A DNA stretch of 64,000 nt from an uncultured Prevotellaceae bacterium (GTDB taxonomy: Bacteria; Bacteroidota; Bacteroidia; Bacteroidales; Bacteroidaceae). Where the stretch lies: positions 1 through 64,000 of the forward strand of contig CAMHNI010000010.1 of assembly GCA_946186505.1 (NCBI GenBank), in the 5' to 3' direction. Under the pieces are notes generated by a model. The model was not told where the DNA came from. It worked only from the letters and a program-made list of their open reading frames with translations, and made no database searches. This document shows positions 36,517-45,739 of this stretch, piece after piece; position 1 is the first letter of the stretch; each line of letters starts with the position of its first letter. The position numbers and the translations under genes are program-made.

Positions 36517-37367
36517 AGACATCGAATATCTTAAAGACGGCCGCCATTGCACTGACCCTGCTGCTGGCATCGTGCGGCACGAAGAAAAAGGTGGCTGAAG
36601 AACAGAAGCCCGCAGTTGTCATCAACACCGGCCAGACAGAGTTCTTGAACAAGGTGACCAAGAACATGCAGCAGACGAAATTCATCACTTCCAAGGTGAA
36701 ATTCTCTGTCGAGGTGGGCGCACAGGATATCACACTCACCGGCAACCTCAAGATGAAGCGCGACGATGTCATCCGCCTGCAGCTCATGGCCTTTGGCTTT
36801 GTCGAGGCAGCACGCATCGAGTTCACCAAGGACTATGTGCTCATCATGGACCGCATCAACAAGCAATACATCAAGGCACCCTACGTCCACATTGACTTCC
36901 TGCGCAACAGCGGTCTGAACTTCTATTCACTGCAGGCTCTGTTCTGGAACGAGCTGTTCCAGCCCAACCATGTCACGTTAGCCGCCGAGGACATGCAGAA
37001 GTTTACGACAAACACCGATAACGAGGATGCCCTCATCGGCTATGAGGACGGCAAGATAGACTACAGCTGGCTGGCCAACCAGAGCACAGGCATCATCAAG
37101 ATGGCCAACATCATGTACAAAGACCGCTTCAATGGCAACACACAGCTCAATTGGGACTACGACAACTTCAAAGTGATGGAGAATACCAACAAGCAATTCC
37201 CCAACGACATGAATGTCATCCTGACAACACCCAAGAAGGAAATCAAACTGGGCATCAAGTTGAACTACATCAACAACGAAACTGAGTGGGAGACACGTAC
37301 GGAAGTCTCGACCAAGTACCGCGAGGTGAGCATTGACGAAATCCTGCGGCGTTTCATGGCATTGTAA
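36513..37367 (+). CDS. DUF4292 lipoprotein
   Basis: 284-residue lipoprotein (lipobox LLLASC, Cys21). The body, with FSVEVGAQDITLTGNLKMKR and IRLQLMAFGFVEAARIEFTK, matches the DUF4292 family of Bacteroidota, which has a LolA/LolB-like beta-sheet look. Its exact role is unknown. It sits between the TPR gene and the EnvC-like gene, overlapping the first by 4 bp and ending 8 bp before the second. Confidence 0.8.
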   Translation: MKTSNILKTAAIALTLLLASCGTKKKVAEEQKPAVVINTGQTEFLNKVTKNMQQTKFITSKVKFSVEVGAQDITLTGNLKMKRDDVIRLQLMAFGFVEAARIEFTKDYVLIMDRINKQYIKAPYVHIDFLRNSGLNFYSLQALFWNELFQPNHVTLAAEDMQKFTTNTDNEDALIGYEDGKIDYSWLANQSTGIIKMANIMYKDRFNGNTQLNWDYDNFKVMENTNKQFPNDMNVILTTPKKEIKLGIKLNYINNETEWETRTEVSTKYREVSIDEILRRFMAL

Positions 37368-37375
37368 CCTAACCC

Positions 37376-39082
37376 ATGAGGCCATTTCATTTCTGGATAC
37401 TGACTGTCAGCTGCTGGCTGCTGGCTTTCACTGCTGTTCCTGCACAGACACGTAAGTCTGCGCAGCAAAAAGCACGTACCGCCCAAGTACAAAAGACCAA
37501 AGCCAAAAGCCAACCGGCCAAAGCCAAGTCCCAACAGGCAAAAGGCAAGTCCAAGATCCAGCCGGCAAAAGGCAAGCCCCAGCAGGCCAAGGGCAAGGGA
37601 CAGAATACGAAAGCAAAAACACCTCAAGGACCTACCGTCAAAGGTCTGCAGAGCCAGCGCCAACTGCTGCAGAAACAGATTAAGGAGCAGGAACTCAAGC
37701 TGCAAGCCAACCGTAAGGATGTGAAGAAGCGTCTGGAGAATCTTCAGATGATTAACACTGAGATTGCCGACAAGCGCCGAACCATCGACACCATTCGCCA
37801 CGACCTGAACATCCTTGACGGCAACATCGCCACTCTGGACATCCAGCTGAAAACCCTGGAACAGAAGCTCACCGAGCGTAAGCAAAACTACATGAAGTCC
37901 ATGCGCTACATGCACCGCAATCGTTCACTCCAAAACCAGCTCATGTTCATCTTCAGCGCACAGAACTTCACACAGATGTACCGCCGTATGCGCTTCACCC
38001 GCGAATACGCCCAGTACCAGCGGGCACAGGGCGAGGCGGTCATGATCATGCAAGAGCAGGTGGAACAGGCCAAGAAGGAACTCTCCAGCACCAAACAGCA
38101 GAAGAGTACCCTGCTCGACCGCGACGAACAGGAACGCAAGGACCTCGAAGGCAAGCAAGCCGAACAGCAGCAAGTGGTCAACACCTTGCAGAAAGAACAA
38201 AAGACCATACAGGGACTTATTGACGAACAGCGTAAGAAAGATGCTGCCCTCAACGCCCAAATTGAGAAGCTTATTGCCGAGGAAGTAGCCCGTGCCAAGG
38301 CCCGTGCCGAAGCCGAGGCCAAGCGCAAGGCCGCCGAAGAGGCTGCTAAGAAAAGGGCTGCCGAGCTGGCCCGCAAGAAAGCCGCTGCAGAGGCTGCCGC
38401 CCGCGAGAATGCCCGCCGCATTGCTGAGGCCAAGGCTCGTGAGGAGCGTGCCAAGCAGGAGGCTCTGGCCGCCGCCAAAAAGAGTGAGGATGAGAAGAAA
38501 GCTGCCGAACAGGCGGCCCGTGAGGCGGAACAGGCCCGCCGTGCCGCCGAGCGTAAGGCTGCCGAAGATGCCAAGGCTCATGAACGTGAGATGGCTGAAG
38601 CTCAGCGCAAGTCCCTTCGCGAGACCCCAAAAGTAGAGAAATCATCGTTCAAGTCTTCCAACACTGTTGCCGACCGCCATCTCAGCGGCAGTTTCGAGAG
38701 CAACCGGGGCCGGCTGCCCATGCCCATATCAGGCAAATACCGCATTGTCAGCGGCTTCGGTCAGAACGACGTCGAAGGTCTGAAAGGAGTTCGTCTCGAC
38801 AACAAAGGCATCAACATCAAGGGAGATGCCGGTGCACAGGTCCGGAGCATCTTCGATGGGGAAGTATGTGCTGTCTTCAATATCAGCGGCATCATGGGTG
38901 TCATGGTGCGCCATGGCCGTTACATCTCGGTCTATTCCAACCTATCGTCTGTCAGTGTCCAGCGTGGCCAGCGTGTCAGCACCCGTCAGGCACTGGGTTC
39001 CGTCGGTTCCGACGGCATCCTCAAGTTCCAGTTACGCAACGGCAGCGACCCGCAGAATCCCTCCCGCTGGCTGGCTCGCTGA
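37376..39082 (+). CDS. EnvC-like murein hydrolase activator with a degenerate LytM domain
   Basis: 568 residues. Signal peptide (1-23), a Lys/Gln/Ala-rich linker (30-85), a long coiled coil (~90-310), an Ala/Arg/Glu-rich helical part to ~430, and a C-terminal LytM/M23-like domain (~450-568). The zinc-binding residues of active M23 enzymes appear lost: LDNKGINIK stands where HxGxD is expected and LKFQLRN where HFE or HxH is expected. As with E. coli EnvC, it is probably an activator of amidases rather than a hydrolase. It forms a set with the TPR and DUF4292 genes. Confidence 0.87.
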   Translation: MRPFHFWILTVSCWLLAFTAVPAQTRKSAQQKARTAQVQKTKAKSQPAKAKSQQAKGKSKIQPAKGKPQQAKGKGQNTKAKTPQGPTVKGLQSQRQLLQKQIKEQELKLQANRKDVKKRLENLQMINTEIADKRRTIDTIRHDLNILDGNIATLDIQLKTLEQKLTERKQNYMKSMRYMHRNRSLQNQLMFIFSAQNFTQMYRRMRFTREYAQYQRAQGEAVMIMQEQVEQAKKELSSTKQQKSTLLDRDEQERKDLEGKQAEQQQVVNTLQKEQKTIQGLIDEQRKKDAALNAQIEKLIAEEVARAKARAEAEAKRKAAEEAAKKRAAELARKKAAAEAAARENARRIAEAKAREERAKQEALAAAKKSEDEKKAAEQAAREAEQARRAAERKAAEDAKAHEREMAEAQRKSLRETPKVEKSSFKSSNTVADRHLSGSFESNRGRLPMPISGKYRIVSGFGQNDVEGLKGVRLDNKGINIKGDAGAQVRSIFDGEVCAVFNISGIMGVMVRHGRYISVYSNLSSVSVQRGQRVSTRQALGSVGSDGILKFQLRNGSDPQNPSRWLAR

Positions 39083-39089
39083 CCACCTG

Positions 39090-40376
39090 TCAATTACCAG
39101 AATAGCTGTTCAGGATATTCAGATAATATTCCTTGAAATCTTTCCACCTATAATAAGGAGCCATGTTCGTCTTGAGCGGCAGCGTGACCTCATCCTCGTT
39201 GAGCAAAACCTTAAAGATGACGTCCGTATCTCGCGTGTTTCTACAATAAAAGACGAACTGTATGTTTGCTGACATGGGAATAATCCTATAGTTACGCCAT
39301 CCCTTACGGTCTATCTGTTCCAGGTCATTGATCTGCTGGCCGTAACCGTTCAGGTCAAGGAGGCAAACCAGCGACAGCAATGCCCTCTCATGGCCAAAGC
39401 GGAGCGAGGCACAAGGCTGTCCCTTGCCAATGCAGCTGTCAGCCTCAAGGATGATGCGGCGGAGCAGGTTCCGCTGTGAGAATGGCTGACGGCCATCGTT
39501 TTGGGGAGAGGCAGCGAAACCGAGATAATAGCGGGCGTTTTCGCGCAGCCAGTTCTGGTACAGTTCCTCGTCCGAGTACGCATCGTATAGGGTCAGGTGC
39601 TTACGCTGTTCCGTATTCTGGATATTAGAAGCCACCTTGAAAAAACTGTAGTTGAGAAGTGAGGCATTCACTTCTCGCTTGATGTATGCCGTATCGTTGA
39701 AGAGGCGCTCCATCAACTGTGCAGGACGGTCGTGATGCCAGTAAAACATCTGGAACGGTTCTCCGGTGGTCATGTCAACTCCGGCTTTCTCCAATAAAGT
39801 GTCTTTCTGGTCCATGTAATACATGTCGGACATGCTAGCATCATGCGTGATCCTCAGGCGGGGATTCTTTAGAAGAAACTGTTGCAAGGCGTTTTCCATA
39901 GACAGCAAGCTGCGTATGGTCACGGTACTCTTGGCATCAACATGCGCACTGCCGGCAAACACCTCGGGGAAGCGTTCATACATCCGCCGAGCTATCTGCT
40001 TCTGCTGCTCCGCCCCCAACAGGGTCAATTCCCCCTGCCGTCCCTCCACATCTTGGCGTATGACTTCCAAGCGCAGCAGGATATTCTCGCCGAAAAGGGT
40101 CAGTTTACCCGCCGTGGAGGCACGGCGCAAGGTATTCAGCGAATAGTCGTACTCCTGCATACTGGTAAGATAGCAGGAACCATGGCTACCGTAATGGCTG
40201 ATATGGAAAGGCCGCCAGCCGTCAGGAGCCGGCGACAGGCGTTTCTGCGGTCCCATGTAGGCCAGCAAGTTGCTGGCCGACAACCTCAGATTATTCGCGA
40301 TCTCCTCCTTAGCTGTCTGCCCCATGAGGAGTACTGACATAAATACCGAGAAGAGAAATGATACCGTTCTTCTCAT
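39090..40376 (-). CDS. Histidine-phosphatase-like protein with altered RHG motif
   Basis: 428 residues from the Met at 40376, which follows the promoter; a signal peptide (FLFSVFMSVLLMGQ) comes next. The C-terminal motif LRFGHERALLSLVCLLDLNG is that of the histidine acid phosphatase/inositol polyphosphate phosphatase clade. The N-terminal motif, normally RHGxR, reads SHGSC (within HYGSHGSCY), so both arginines are replaced while the His is kept. Activity is therefore uncertain; it may be altered or lost. Convergent with the EnvC-like gene. Confidence 0.75.
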   Translation of the reverse strand: MRRTVSFLFSVFMSVLLMGQTAKEEIANNLRLSASNLLAYMGPQKRLSPAPDGWRPFHISHYGSHGSCYLTSMQEYDYSLNTLRRASTAGKLTLFGENILLRLEVIRQDVEGRQGELTLLGAEQQKQIARRMYERFPEVFAGSAHVDAKSTVTIRSLLSMENALQQFLLKNPRLRITHDASMSDMYYMDQKDTLLEKAGVDMTTGEPFQMFYWHHDRPAQLMERLFNDTAYIKREVNASLLNYSFFKVASNIQNTEQRKHLTLYDAYSDEELYQNWLRENARYYLGFAASPQNDGRQPFSQRNLLRRIILEADSCIGKGQPCASLRFGHERALLSLVCLLDLNGYGQQINDLEQIDRKGWRNYRIIPMSANIQFVFYCRNTRDTDVIFKVLLNEDEVTLPLKTNMAPYYRWKDFKEYYLNILNSYSGN

Positions 40377-40403
40377 AGCCTTCAATTTTTCACATTTCGC
40401 GTG

Positions 40404-40411
40404 CAAAGGTA
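40404..40411 (-). promoter_or_regulatory. -7 box for the histidine-phosphatase-like gene
   Basis: TACCTTTG on the minus strand, 27 nt upstream of the chosen Met (40376). It overlaps the upstream in-frame Met at 40406, ruling that one out. Confidence 0.7.
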
Positions 40412-40456
40412 CAAAAATAATTCATAAATCATGGGCCATAATTCACAATTATTTTT

Positions 40457-40464
40457 TATCTTTG
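40457..40464 (+). promoter_or_regulatory. -7 box for the gene ahead of rpoN
   Basis: TATCTTTG, 20 nt before the ATG at 40485. Confidence 0.65.
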
Positions 40465-40484
40465 CACACAAATTGGTAACGCTT

Positions 40485-41138
40485 ATGGGTAAAAGTTCAA
40501 AATGGCACGATGACAACTGGCTGCTGCTCATGCAAATCTACCTGCGCCGCCCCGTCGGTGTGAAGGCTGTATATAACCGCGAGATGGTGAACTTAGGGCT
40601 GGAATTGCATATACATCCCCAGATCCTGAATTCTAAAATGCGCGACATCGCATCGTTGGAGACACCACGTATAGAGCACATCTGGCAAACCTACGGCAAC
40701 AACCCGCGCAAACTAGCACGGGCAGCAAGCCTGTTGCGCGAGATGAAAGGATTCGGACGGGCAGACGAGTTCTACGACGGTGTCGAATTGAACAAAACAT
40801 GGGAAAAGGACTGGGAACCGCTGGCTGAGGACAAATCACTGACTCCCATCATACTGATACTGGTTCTCGACCTGTACTTCCGTCTGACACCAGCCACCAT
40901 GGTGAGAGAGACACCCGAAGTCCAAGAACTGGCACGCCTTATAGGCATCAGCACCAGCGTAGCTGTGGAAATATTAGACGGTTTCCAGCACTGCGACCCA
41001 TACCTGAACCGCCGCGATGTCTCGCTGAGTCCTCTGTTGCTGCCCTGTCAGAAGGTATGGCAACGCTACGGGAACGGCGATACGGAAGACCTGGCGGAAC
41101 TGGCCAGGCAACTCATGGAATACTATAGGACGAAATAA
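40485..41138 (+). CDS. Conserved-looking protein of unknown function upstream of rpoN
   Basis: 217 residues from the ATG at 40485, chosen from the promoter position; the longer frame from 40431 starts before transcription. No signal peptide or membrane segment. Mostly helical, with IYLRRPVGVKAVYNREMVNLGL and TWEKDWEPLAEDKSLTPI; the region ARLIGISTSVAVEILDGF could be a helix-turn-helix. Not recognised. It lies 6 bp before rpoN and is probably co-transcribed. Confidence 0.6.
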   Translation: MGKSSKWHDDNWLLLMQIYLRRPVGVKAVYNREMVNLGLELHIHPQILNSKMRDIASLETPRIEHIWQTYGNNPRKLARAASLLREMKGFGRADEFYDGVELNKTWEKDWEPLAEDKSLTPIILILVLDLYFRLTPATMVRETPEVQELARLIGISTSVAVEILDGFQHCDPYLNRRDVSLSPLLLPCQKVWQRYGNGDTEDLAELARQLMEYYRTK

Positions 41139-41144
41139 ACTGAG

Positions 41145-42653
41145 ATGAGCGAAAGACAGGGACAAATACAGGAGCTGAAACAAGAGCAGAAACTCATACA
41201 GAGTATCTCACAACAGCAGTTGCTACAGGCGCAGCTGGTGGAGCTGCCCATTGCCCAGCTTATAGAGCGTATCAACACCGAGATGGACGACAATCCGGCC
41301 TTGGAGACCAATACCGATGCCACGGAGTCTCCCGACTACCCGGACTATTCGGAATCTTCAGACACTTCAGAAGATATAGAAGACTATGACACCCAGCGCG
41401 AGCGTGAAGAACGCCAATCGGCCCTTGATGCTGCCTTAGAGGGCATTGGCCGTGACGATGAAGATCTGCCTGTCTTTCAAGGCGACAGCAATGTGGGTGA
41501 GGAGCGTGAAGAATTACTGTTCGGTGAAACGACATCGTTCCACGACCTGCTGAAAGAACAGATGAGTCTGGCCAACCTAACAGAACGCGAACGCGACATC
41601 ATGGAATACCTCATCGGCTCACTCGATGATGACGGACTGCTGCGCAAGCAGTCGGCGGCCATCAGCGACGAATTGGCCATCTACCATAACATTGAGGCTA
41701 CGCCACAGGAGATTGACAGCGTCATCGCGATACTCCAGCAGTTCGACCCTGCCGGCATCGGGGCACACACACTGCAAGAGTGCCTGCTGCTACAGATTGC
41801 CCGCCGCGAAGACTCTACTCTGAAGACCCTGATGCAACGGGTGGTCACCAATTATTTCGAAGCTTTCACCAAGAAGCACTGGGACAAGATCCAGTCTGCA
41901 CTCAAACTAAACGACCTGCAGACGCAGGCCCTTTTCGGTGAACTGCGGAAACTGAACCCCAAACCCGGTGCCTCGATGGGAGAGACGGTCGGACGGTCAA
42001 TACACCAGATAACCCCCGACTTCTTCGTCGAGACTCAGGACGACGGCACCGTCACCTTCACCTTGAATCAGGGCGACCTGCCAGAGTTGCAGGTGTCGCA
42101 GTCGTTTGCCGACTCCATGAAGGAATATCAGCAGAACAAGGAGCACATCACCCGCCAACAGAAAGAGGCCCTGCTCTATATAAAGAAAAAGGTGGAAGCC
42201 GCCCAAGGATTCATCGAAGCACTCCGTGTACGTCGTCACACATTAACTGTAACCATGCAAGCTATCATCCAGCTGCAGCGACAGTACTTCATCGACGGCG
42301 ACGAGAGTTCACTGAAGCCGATGATCCTGAAAGACGTGGCCGAACGCACCGGACTTGACCTGTCAACCATCTCCCGCGTCTCCAACTCGAAGTACGCACA
42401 GACGAGGTGGGGGACCTTCCCCTTGCGCCATTTCTTCAGCGACAGCTATGTGACAGACCAGGGAGAAGAACTGTCCACACGCCAGATCAAGGCGGCTCTG
42501 CGCGACATTATCAATGCCGAAGACAAGCGTAAGCCGCTGAGCGACGATGCGCTGACCAGACTGCTGGCCGAACAGGGATTCCCCATTGCCCGCCGTACCG
42601 TGGCAAAATACCGCGAACAGATGGGCCTACCTGTGGCAAGACTAAGAAAATAA
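41145..42653 (+). CDS. rpoN: RNA polymerase sigma-54 factor
   Basis: Sigma-54 directs transcription from -24/-12 promoters with AAA+ activators. 502 residues: N-terminal activator-interacting region I (LKQEQKLIQSISQQQLLQAQ), an acidic region II (~45-120), the core-binding domain, and the DNA-binding part with the RpoN box ARRTVAKYRE. No sigma-54 activator gene is in the window. It is second in a run that continues with a PAP2 gene, purE and ispG. Confidence 0.95.
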   Translation: MSERQGQIQELKQEQKLIQSISQQQLLQAQLVELPIAQLIERINTEMDDNPALETNTDATESPDYPDYSESSDTSEDIEDYDTQREREERQSALDAALEGIGRDDEDLPVFQGDSNVGEEREELLFGETTSFHDLLKEQMSLANLTERERDIMEYLIGSLDDDGLLRKQSAAISDELAIYHNIEATPQEIDSVIAILQQFDPAGIGAHTLQECLLLQIARREDSTLKTLMQRVVTNYFEAFTKKHWDKIQSALKLNDLQTQALFGELRKLNPKPGASMGETVGRSIHQITPDFFVETQDDGTVTFTLNQGDLPELQVSQSFADSMKEYQQNKEHITRQQKEALLYIKKKVEAAQGFIEALRVRRHTLTVTMQAIIQLQRQYFIDGDESSLKPMILKDVAERTGLDLSTISRVSNSKYAQTRWGTFPLRHFFSDSYVTDQGEELSTRQIKAALRDIINAEDKRKPLSDDALTRLLAEQGFPIARRTVAKYREQMGLPVARLRK

Positions 42654-42665
42654 GGAAAAGGAGCC

Positions 42666-43286
42666 ATGACAAGAGAACGACAAATCATCATAGCGGCAAG
42701 GGTGGCCAGCATGGTCTTCACCCCTTTCTACCTGCCCATCCTGGGTCTGATAGTGCTGTTTTTCCTGACCTATCTTAGCCAGTATCCGCCCAGCTACAAG
42801 TTCTTTGTGCTGGCAGTAGTCTATTTCTTCACCATCTTGTTACCCACCTTCCTCATCCACATCTACCGCCGCTACCAGGGCTGGACGCTTTTAGAACTAG
42901 GCACCAAAGAGCGCCGTATCGTCCCATACGTCGTTTCCATCCTGTGCTATTTCACCTGTCTCTATATCATGGAGCAGATGCACATACCCTACTTCATCCG
43001 CAGTATCGTGGTTTGCGCCCTGGTCATCCAGATTGTTTGCGCACTCATCAACGTGTGGTGGAAGATTTCCACCCACACGGCAGCCATCGGGGGTGTGGCA
43101 GGAGCCTTGTTCATCTTCTCCGAGGTGTTCCGCTTCAACCCGATGTGGTGGTTCTGCCTTGTACTCATCATCGCAGGCATGCTCGGCACCAGCCGCATGA
43201 TTCTGCGACAGCACTCCCTGCTCCAAGTGGTTGTCGGCTTTGTCATCGGCTTCGCCTGTGCCATCGTCGGCATCCTCTATCTGTAG
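42666..43286 (+). CDS. PAP2-family membrane phosphatase
   Basis: 206 residues with six or so membrane segments (for example FYLPILGLIVLFFLTYL, VLAVVYFFTILLPTFLI). PAP2 motifs are present in late form: KISTHTAAIGG (the SxHT part) and GTSRMILRQHSLLQVVVG (SRxxxxxH). It could dephosphorylate lipid phosphates such as undecaprenyl pyrophosphate, but the first PAP2 motif (KxxxxxxRP) is unclear, so activity is uncertain. Lies 12 bp after rpoN. Confidence 0.75.
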   Translation: MTRERQIIIAARVASMVFTPFYLPILGLIVLFFLTYLSQYPPSYKFFVLAVVYFFTILLPTFLIHIYRRYQGWTLLELGTKERRIVPYVVSILCYFTCLYIMEQMHIPYFIRSIVVCALVIQIVCALINVWWKISTHTAAIGGVAGALFIFSEVFRFNPMWWFCLVLIIAGMLGTSRMILRQHSLLQVVVGFVIGFACAIVGILYL

Positions 43287-43309
43287 ATTAACAGTTCACA
43301 AAAGACATC

Positions 43310-43816
43310 ATGAAAGCAATAGTAAGCATTATCATGGGCAGCACCAGCGACCTGCCCGTCATGGAGAAAGCCTGTAAGCTGCTTGACGAGCTGCAGGTAC
43401 CGTTCGAAGTCAACGCCCTCTCGGCCCACCGTACACCCGAGGCCGTCGAGGCGTTTGCACGTACCGCCAAGGAGCGCGGACTGAAAGTCATCATTGCCGG
43501 CGCCGGCATGGCCGCTGCCCTGCCTGGTGTCATCGCCGCCTCTACCACACTGCCGGTCATTGGCGTGCCTATCAAAGGTATGCTCGACGGCTTGGATGCC
43601 ATGCTTAGCATCATCCAGATGCCACCGGGCATTCCCGTGGCTACCGTCGGTGTCAACGGTGCCCAGAACGCCGCCATCCTCGCTGTCGAGATGCTGGCAC
43701 TGGCCGATGAGGCACTGGCTCAGCGTCTGACAGCCTACAAGTCGGGCCTGAAGGCAAAGATTGAGAAGGCCAACCACGACTTAGCTGAAGTAAAGTATGA
43801 GTACAAGACGAATTAG
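43310..43816 (+). CDS. purE: N5-carboxyaminoimidazole ribonucleotide mutase
   Basis: Moves a carboxyl group in purine synthesis. 168 residues with SIIMGSTSDLPVMEKA, the active-site NALSAHRTPEAVEAF, IAGAGMAAALPGVIAA and IQMPPGIPVATVG. The 3' end overlaps the start of ispG by 20 bp in a different frame. Confidence 0.96.
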   Translation: MKAIVSIIMGSTSDLPVMEKACKLLDELQVPFEVNALSAHRTPEAVEAFARTAKERGLKVIIAGAGMAAALPGVIAASTTLPVIGVPIKGMLDGLDAMLSIIQMPPGIPVATVGVNGAQNAAILAVEMLALADEALAQRLTAYKSGLKAKIEKANHDLAEVKYEYKTN

Positions 43817-45194
43817 CAGTGTCTGCCATGTCGGCAACATCGCCATTGGCGGCGACAACCCCATCCGCATCCAGTCGATGGCCACCACCGATACTAACGA
43901 CACGGAGGCCTCTGTGGCACAGGCCAAGCGCATCATTGATGCCGGTGGTGAGATGGTGCGCTTCACCACCCAGGGCACCCGTGAGGCAGAGAACATGAAG
44001 AACATCTCGGCCCGTCTGAAGGCCGACGGCTACAACCAGCCGTTAGTTGCCGACGTCCACTTCACCGCCCATACCGCCGACATCGCCGCACAGTACTGTG
44101 AAAAAGTACGCATCAATCCTGGCAATTATGTTGACCCGGGGCGCACCTTTAAGCATCTGGAGTACACCGACGAAAAGTATCATGAGGAACTGAAGAAGAT
44201 TGAGGCCAGACTCGTGCCTTTTATCAATATCTGTAAGGAACACCACACCGCCGTCCGCATCGGCGTGAACCACGGCTCGCTCTCCGACCGCATCATGTCA
44301 CGCTACGGCGACACCCCAGAGGGTATCGTTGAGAGCTGCATGGAGTTTCTCCGTATTTTCCGCCGTGAGCAGTTCGATGACGTGGTCATCTCCATCAAGG
44401 CCTCAAACACCGTGGTGATGGTACAGTCCGTCCGTCTGCTGGTCAAGACGATGGACCGTGAGGACATGCACTACCCGCTACACCTTGGCGTCACCGAGGC
44501 CGGAGACGGCGAAGACGGGCGCATCAAGTCGGCCGTCGGCATCGGTGCCCTGCTGACCGAGGGCATTGGCGACACTATCCGCGTGTCACTCTCTGAGGAG
44601 CCTGAGTGCGAGATTCCCGTTGCCCGTAAGCTTATCGACATGATTGATGAGTGTACCCGCCTGCGTGAGGAGGCAGAGACGAAAATCCACGACGGCTGGC
44701 TGACACTTGAATTCCCTGACCACATGGAGTGGGAAGACCTGCAGTTGAAATGTGCTATGGCGGCCGGAGCGGCACTCATCGACAAGAAGGCCGACAAGTT
44801 GTGCATCGTTTATGGCCAGACCTTCTCTTTCGTTCCACAGGAGCGGCTACGACAGTTGGCGGATGTCATCCTCCAGGCCGCCCGTGTGAAGTTCACCAAG
44901 ACGGAGTATATCTCCTGTCCCGGCTGTGGCCGTACTCTCTACAATCTCCAGGACACCATCCGGCGCATCAAGGCTGCCACCAGCCACCTCGTAGGCCTGA
45001 AAATCGGCATTATGGGCTGCATCGTCAACGGCCCAGGGGAAATGGCCGATGCCGACTTCGGCTACGTCGGCGCCGGCCGAGGGAAAATCTCACTCTATCG
45101 CCAGAAAGAGTGCATCCTGAAGAACATCCCCGAGGAGGAAGCCGTCGATCGCCTATTGGAACTCATCGAAAAAACTCAAAACCCAACGAAATGA
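43797..45194 (+). CDS. ispG: 4-hydroxy-3-methylbut-2-enyl diphosphate synthase, short form
   Basis: Iron-sulfur enzyme of the MEP isoprenoid pathway. A TIM barrel (RISSVCHVGNIAIGGDNPIRIQSMATT at the start) and a C-terminal 4Fe-4S domain with Cys374 and Cys377 (SCPGCGRT) and Cys408 (GCIVNGPGE). Many Bacteroidota IspG proteins carry a large extra domain between these parts and are about 600 residues; here only a short linker lies between, total 465. The first 20 bp overlap purE, and its stop overlaps the next start by 4 bp. Confidence 0.94.
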   Translation: MSTRRISSVCHVGNIAIGGDNPIRIQSMATTDTNDTEASVAQAKRIIDAGGEMVRFTTQGTREAENMKNISARLKADGYNQPLVADVHFTAHTADIAAQYCEKVRINPGNYVDPGRTFKHLEYTDEKYHEELKKIEARLVPFINICKEHHTAVRIGVNHGSLSDRIMSRYGDTPEGIVESCMEFLRIFRREQFDDVVISIKASNTVVMVQSVRLLVKTMDREDMHYPLHLGVTEAGDGEDGRIKSAVGIGALLTEGIGDTIRVSLSEEPECEIPVARKLIDMIDECTRLREEAETKIHDGWLTLEFPDHMEWEDLQLKCAMAAGAALIDKKADKLCIVYGQTFSFVPQERLRQLADVILQAARVKFTKTEYISCPGCGRTLYNLQDTIRRIKAATSHLVGLKIGIMGCIVNGPGEMADADFGYVGAGRGKISLYRQKECILKNIPEEEAVDRLLELIEKTQNPTK

Positions 45195-45739
45195 AAAAAA
45201 CACTTTTCCTTTGCTTCACCGTCCTGCTGGCTGTAGCATGCAACCGGAAAGGTGCCGACACCCCCGTCAATCAGCAAAACGCCACCACGACAGAAAGCGA
45301 ACAGCCCAGTGGCACCGAAGTCGGCGAATACTATACCGACATCGAACTACCTGGTATCCAAGGTAATAGCGTAAAAGTCAGCGACTATGTGGCCAAGAAC
45401 AAGTACACACTTATTGATTTCTGGGCTTCCTGGTGCGGTCCCTGCCGTGCAGAGATGCCCACCGTCGTTAAGGCTTACACCGACTATCACGACAAAGGCT
45501 TTGAGGTCGTCGGCGTGTCCTTGGACAACAGCAAGGAAGCCTGGGTGAAGGCCATCGACAAGCTGAAGATGCCGTGGCCACAGATGAGCGACCTGCGGGG
45601 CTGGGAGTGCAGGGGTGCCCGACTTTACAACATCCAAAGCATTCCCGCCAACATCCTCATCGACCAGCAGGGCAAGATTGTCGCCAAGAACCTGCGTGGC
45701 GAAGGGCTGCTCAGCAAGATGGCTGATCTGATGAAGTAG
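45191..45739 (+). CDS. TlpA-like thioredoxin lipoprotein
   Basis: 182 residues from the ATG at 45191; earlier codons in this frame are the out-of-frame shadow of ispG. Lipobox LLAVAC (Cys17), a short Ser/Thr-rich linker, then a TlpA/ResA-like thioredoxin domain with ASWCGPCRAEMP (Cys82, Cys85) and IQSIPANILID. It probably reduces disulfides in the periplasm. ATGA overlap with ispG. It is convergent with the U32 gene, and their 3' ends overlap by 29 bp. Confidence 0.9.
   Translation: MKKTLFLCFTVLLAVACNRKGADTPVNQQNATTTESEQPSGTEVGEYYTDIELPGIQGNSVKVSDYVAKNKYTLIDFWASWCGPCRAEMPTVVKAYTDYHDKGFEVVGVSLDNSKEAWVKAIDKLKMPWPQMSDLRGWECRGARLYNIQSIPANILIDQQGKIVAKNLRGEGLLSKMADLMK

Noticed and set aside
44729..45190. 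Longer N-terminus for the TlpA-like lipoprotein
   Set aside because: The extra codons lie in ispG in another frame; the ATG at 45191 begins a proper lipoprotein signal.
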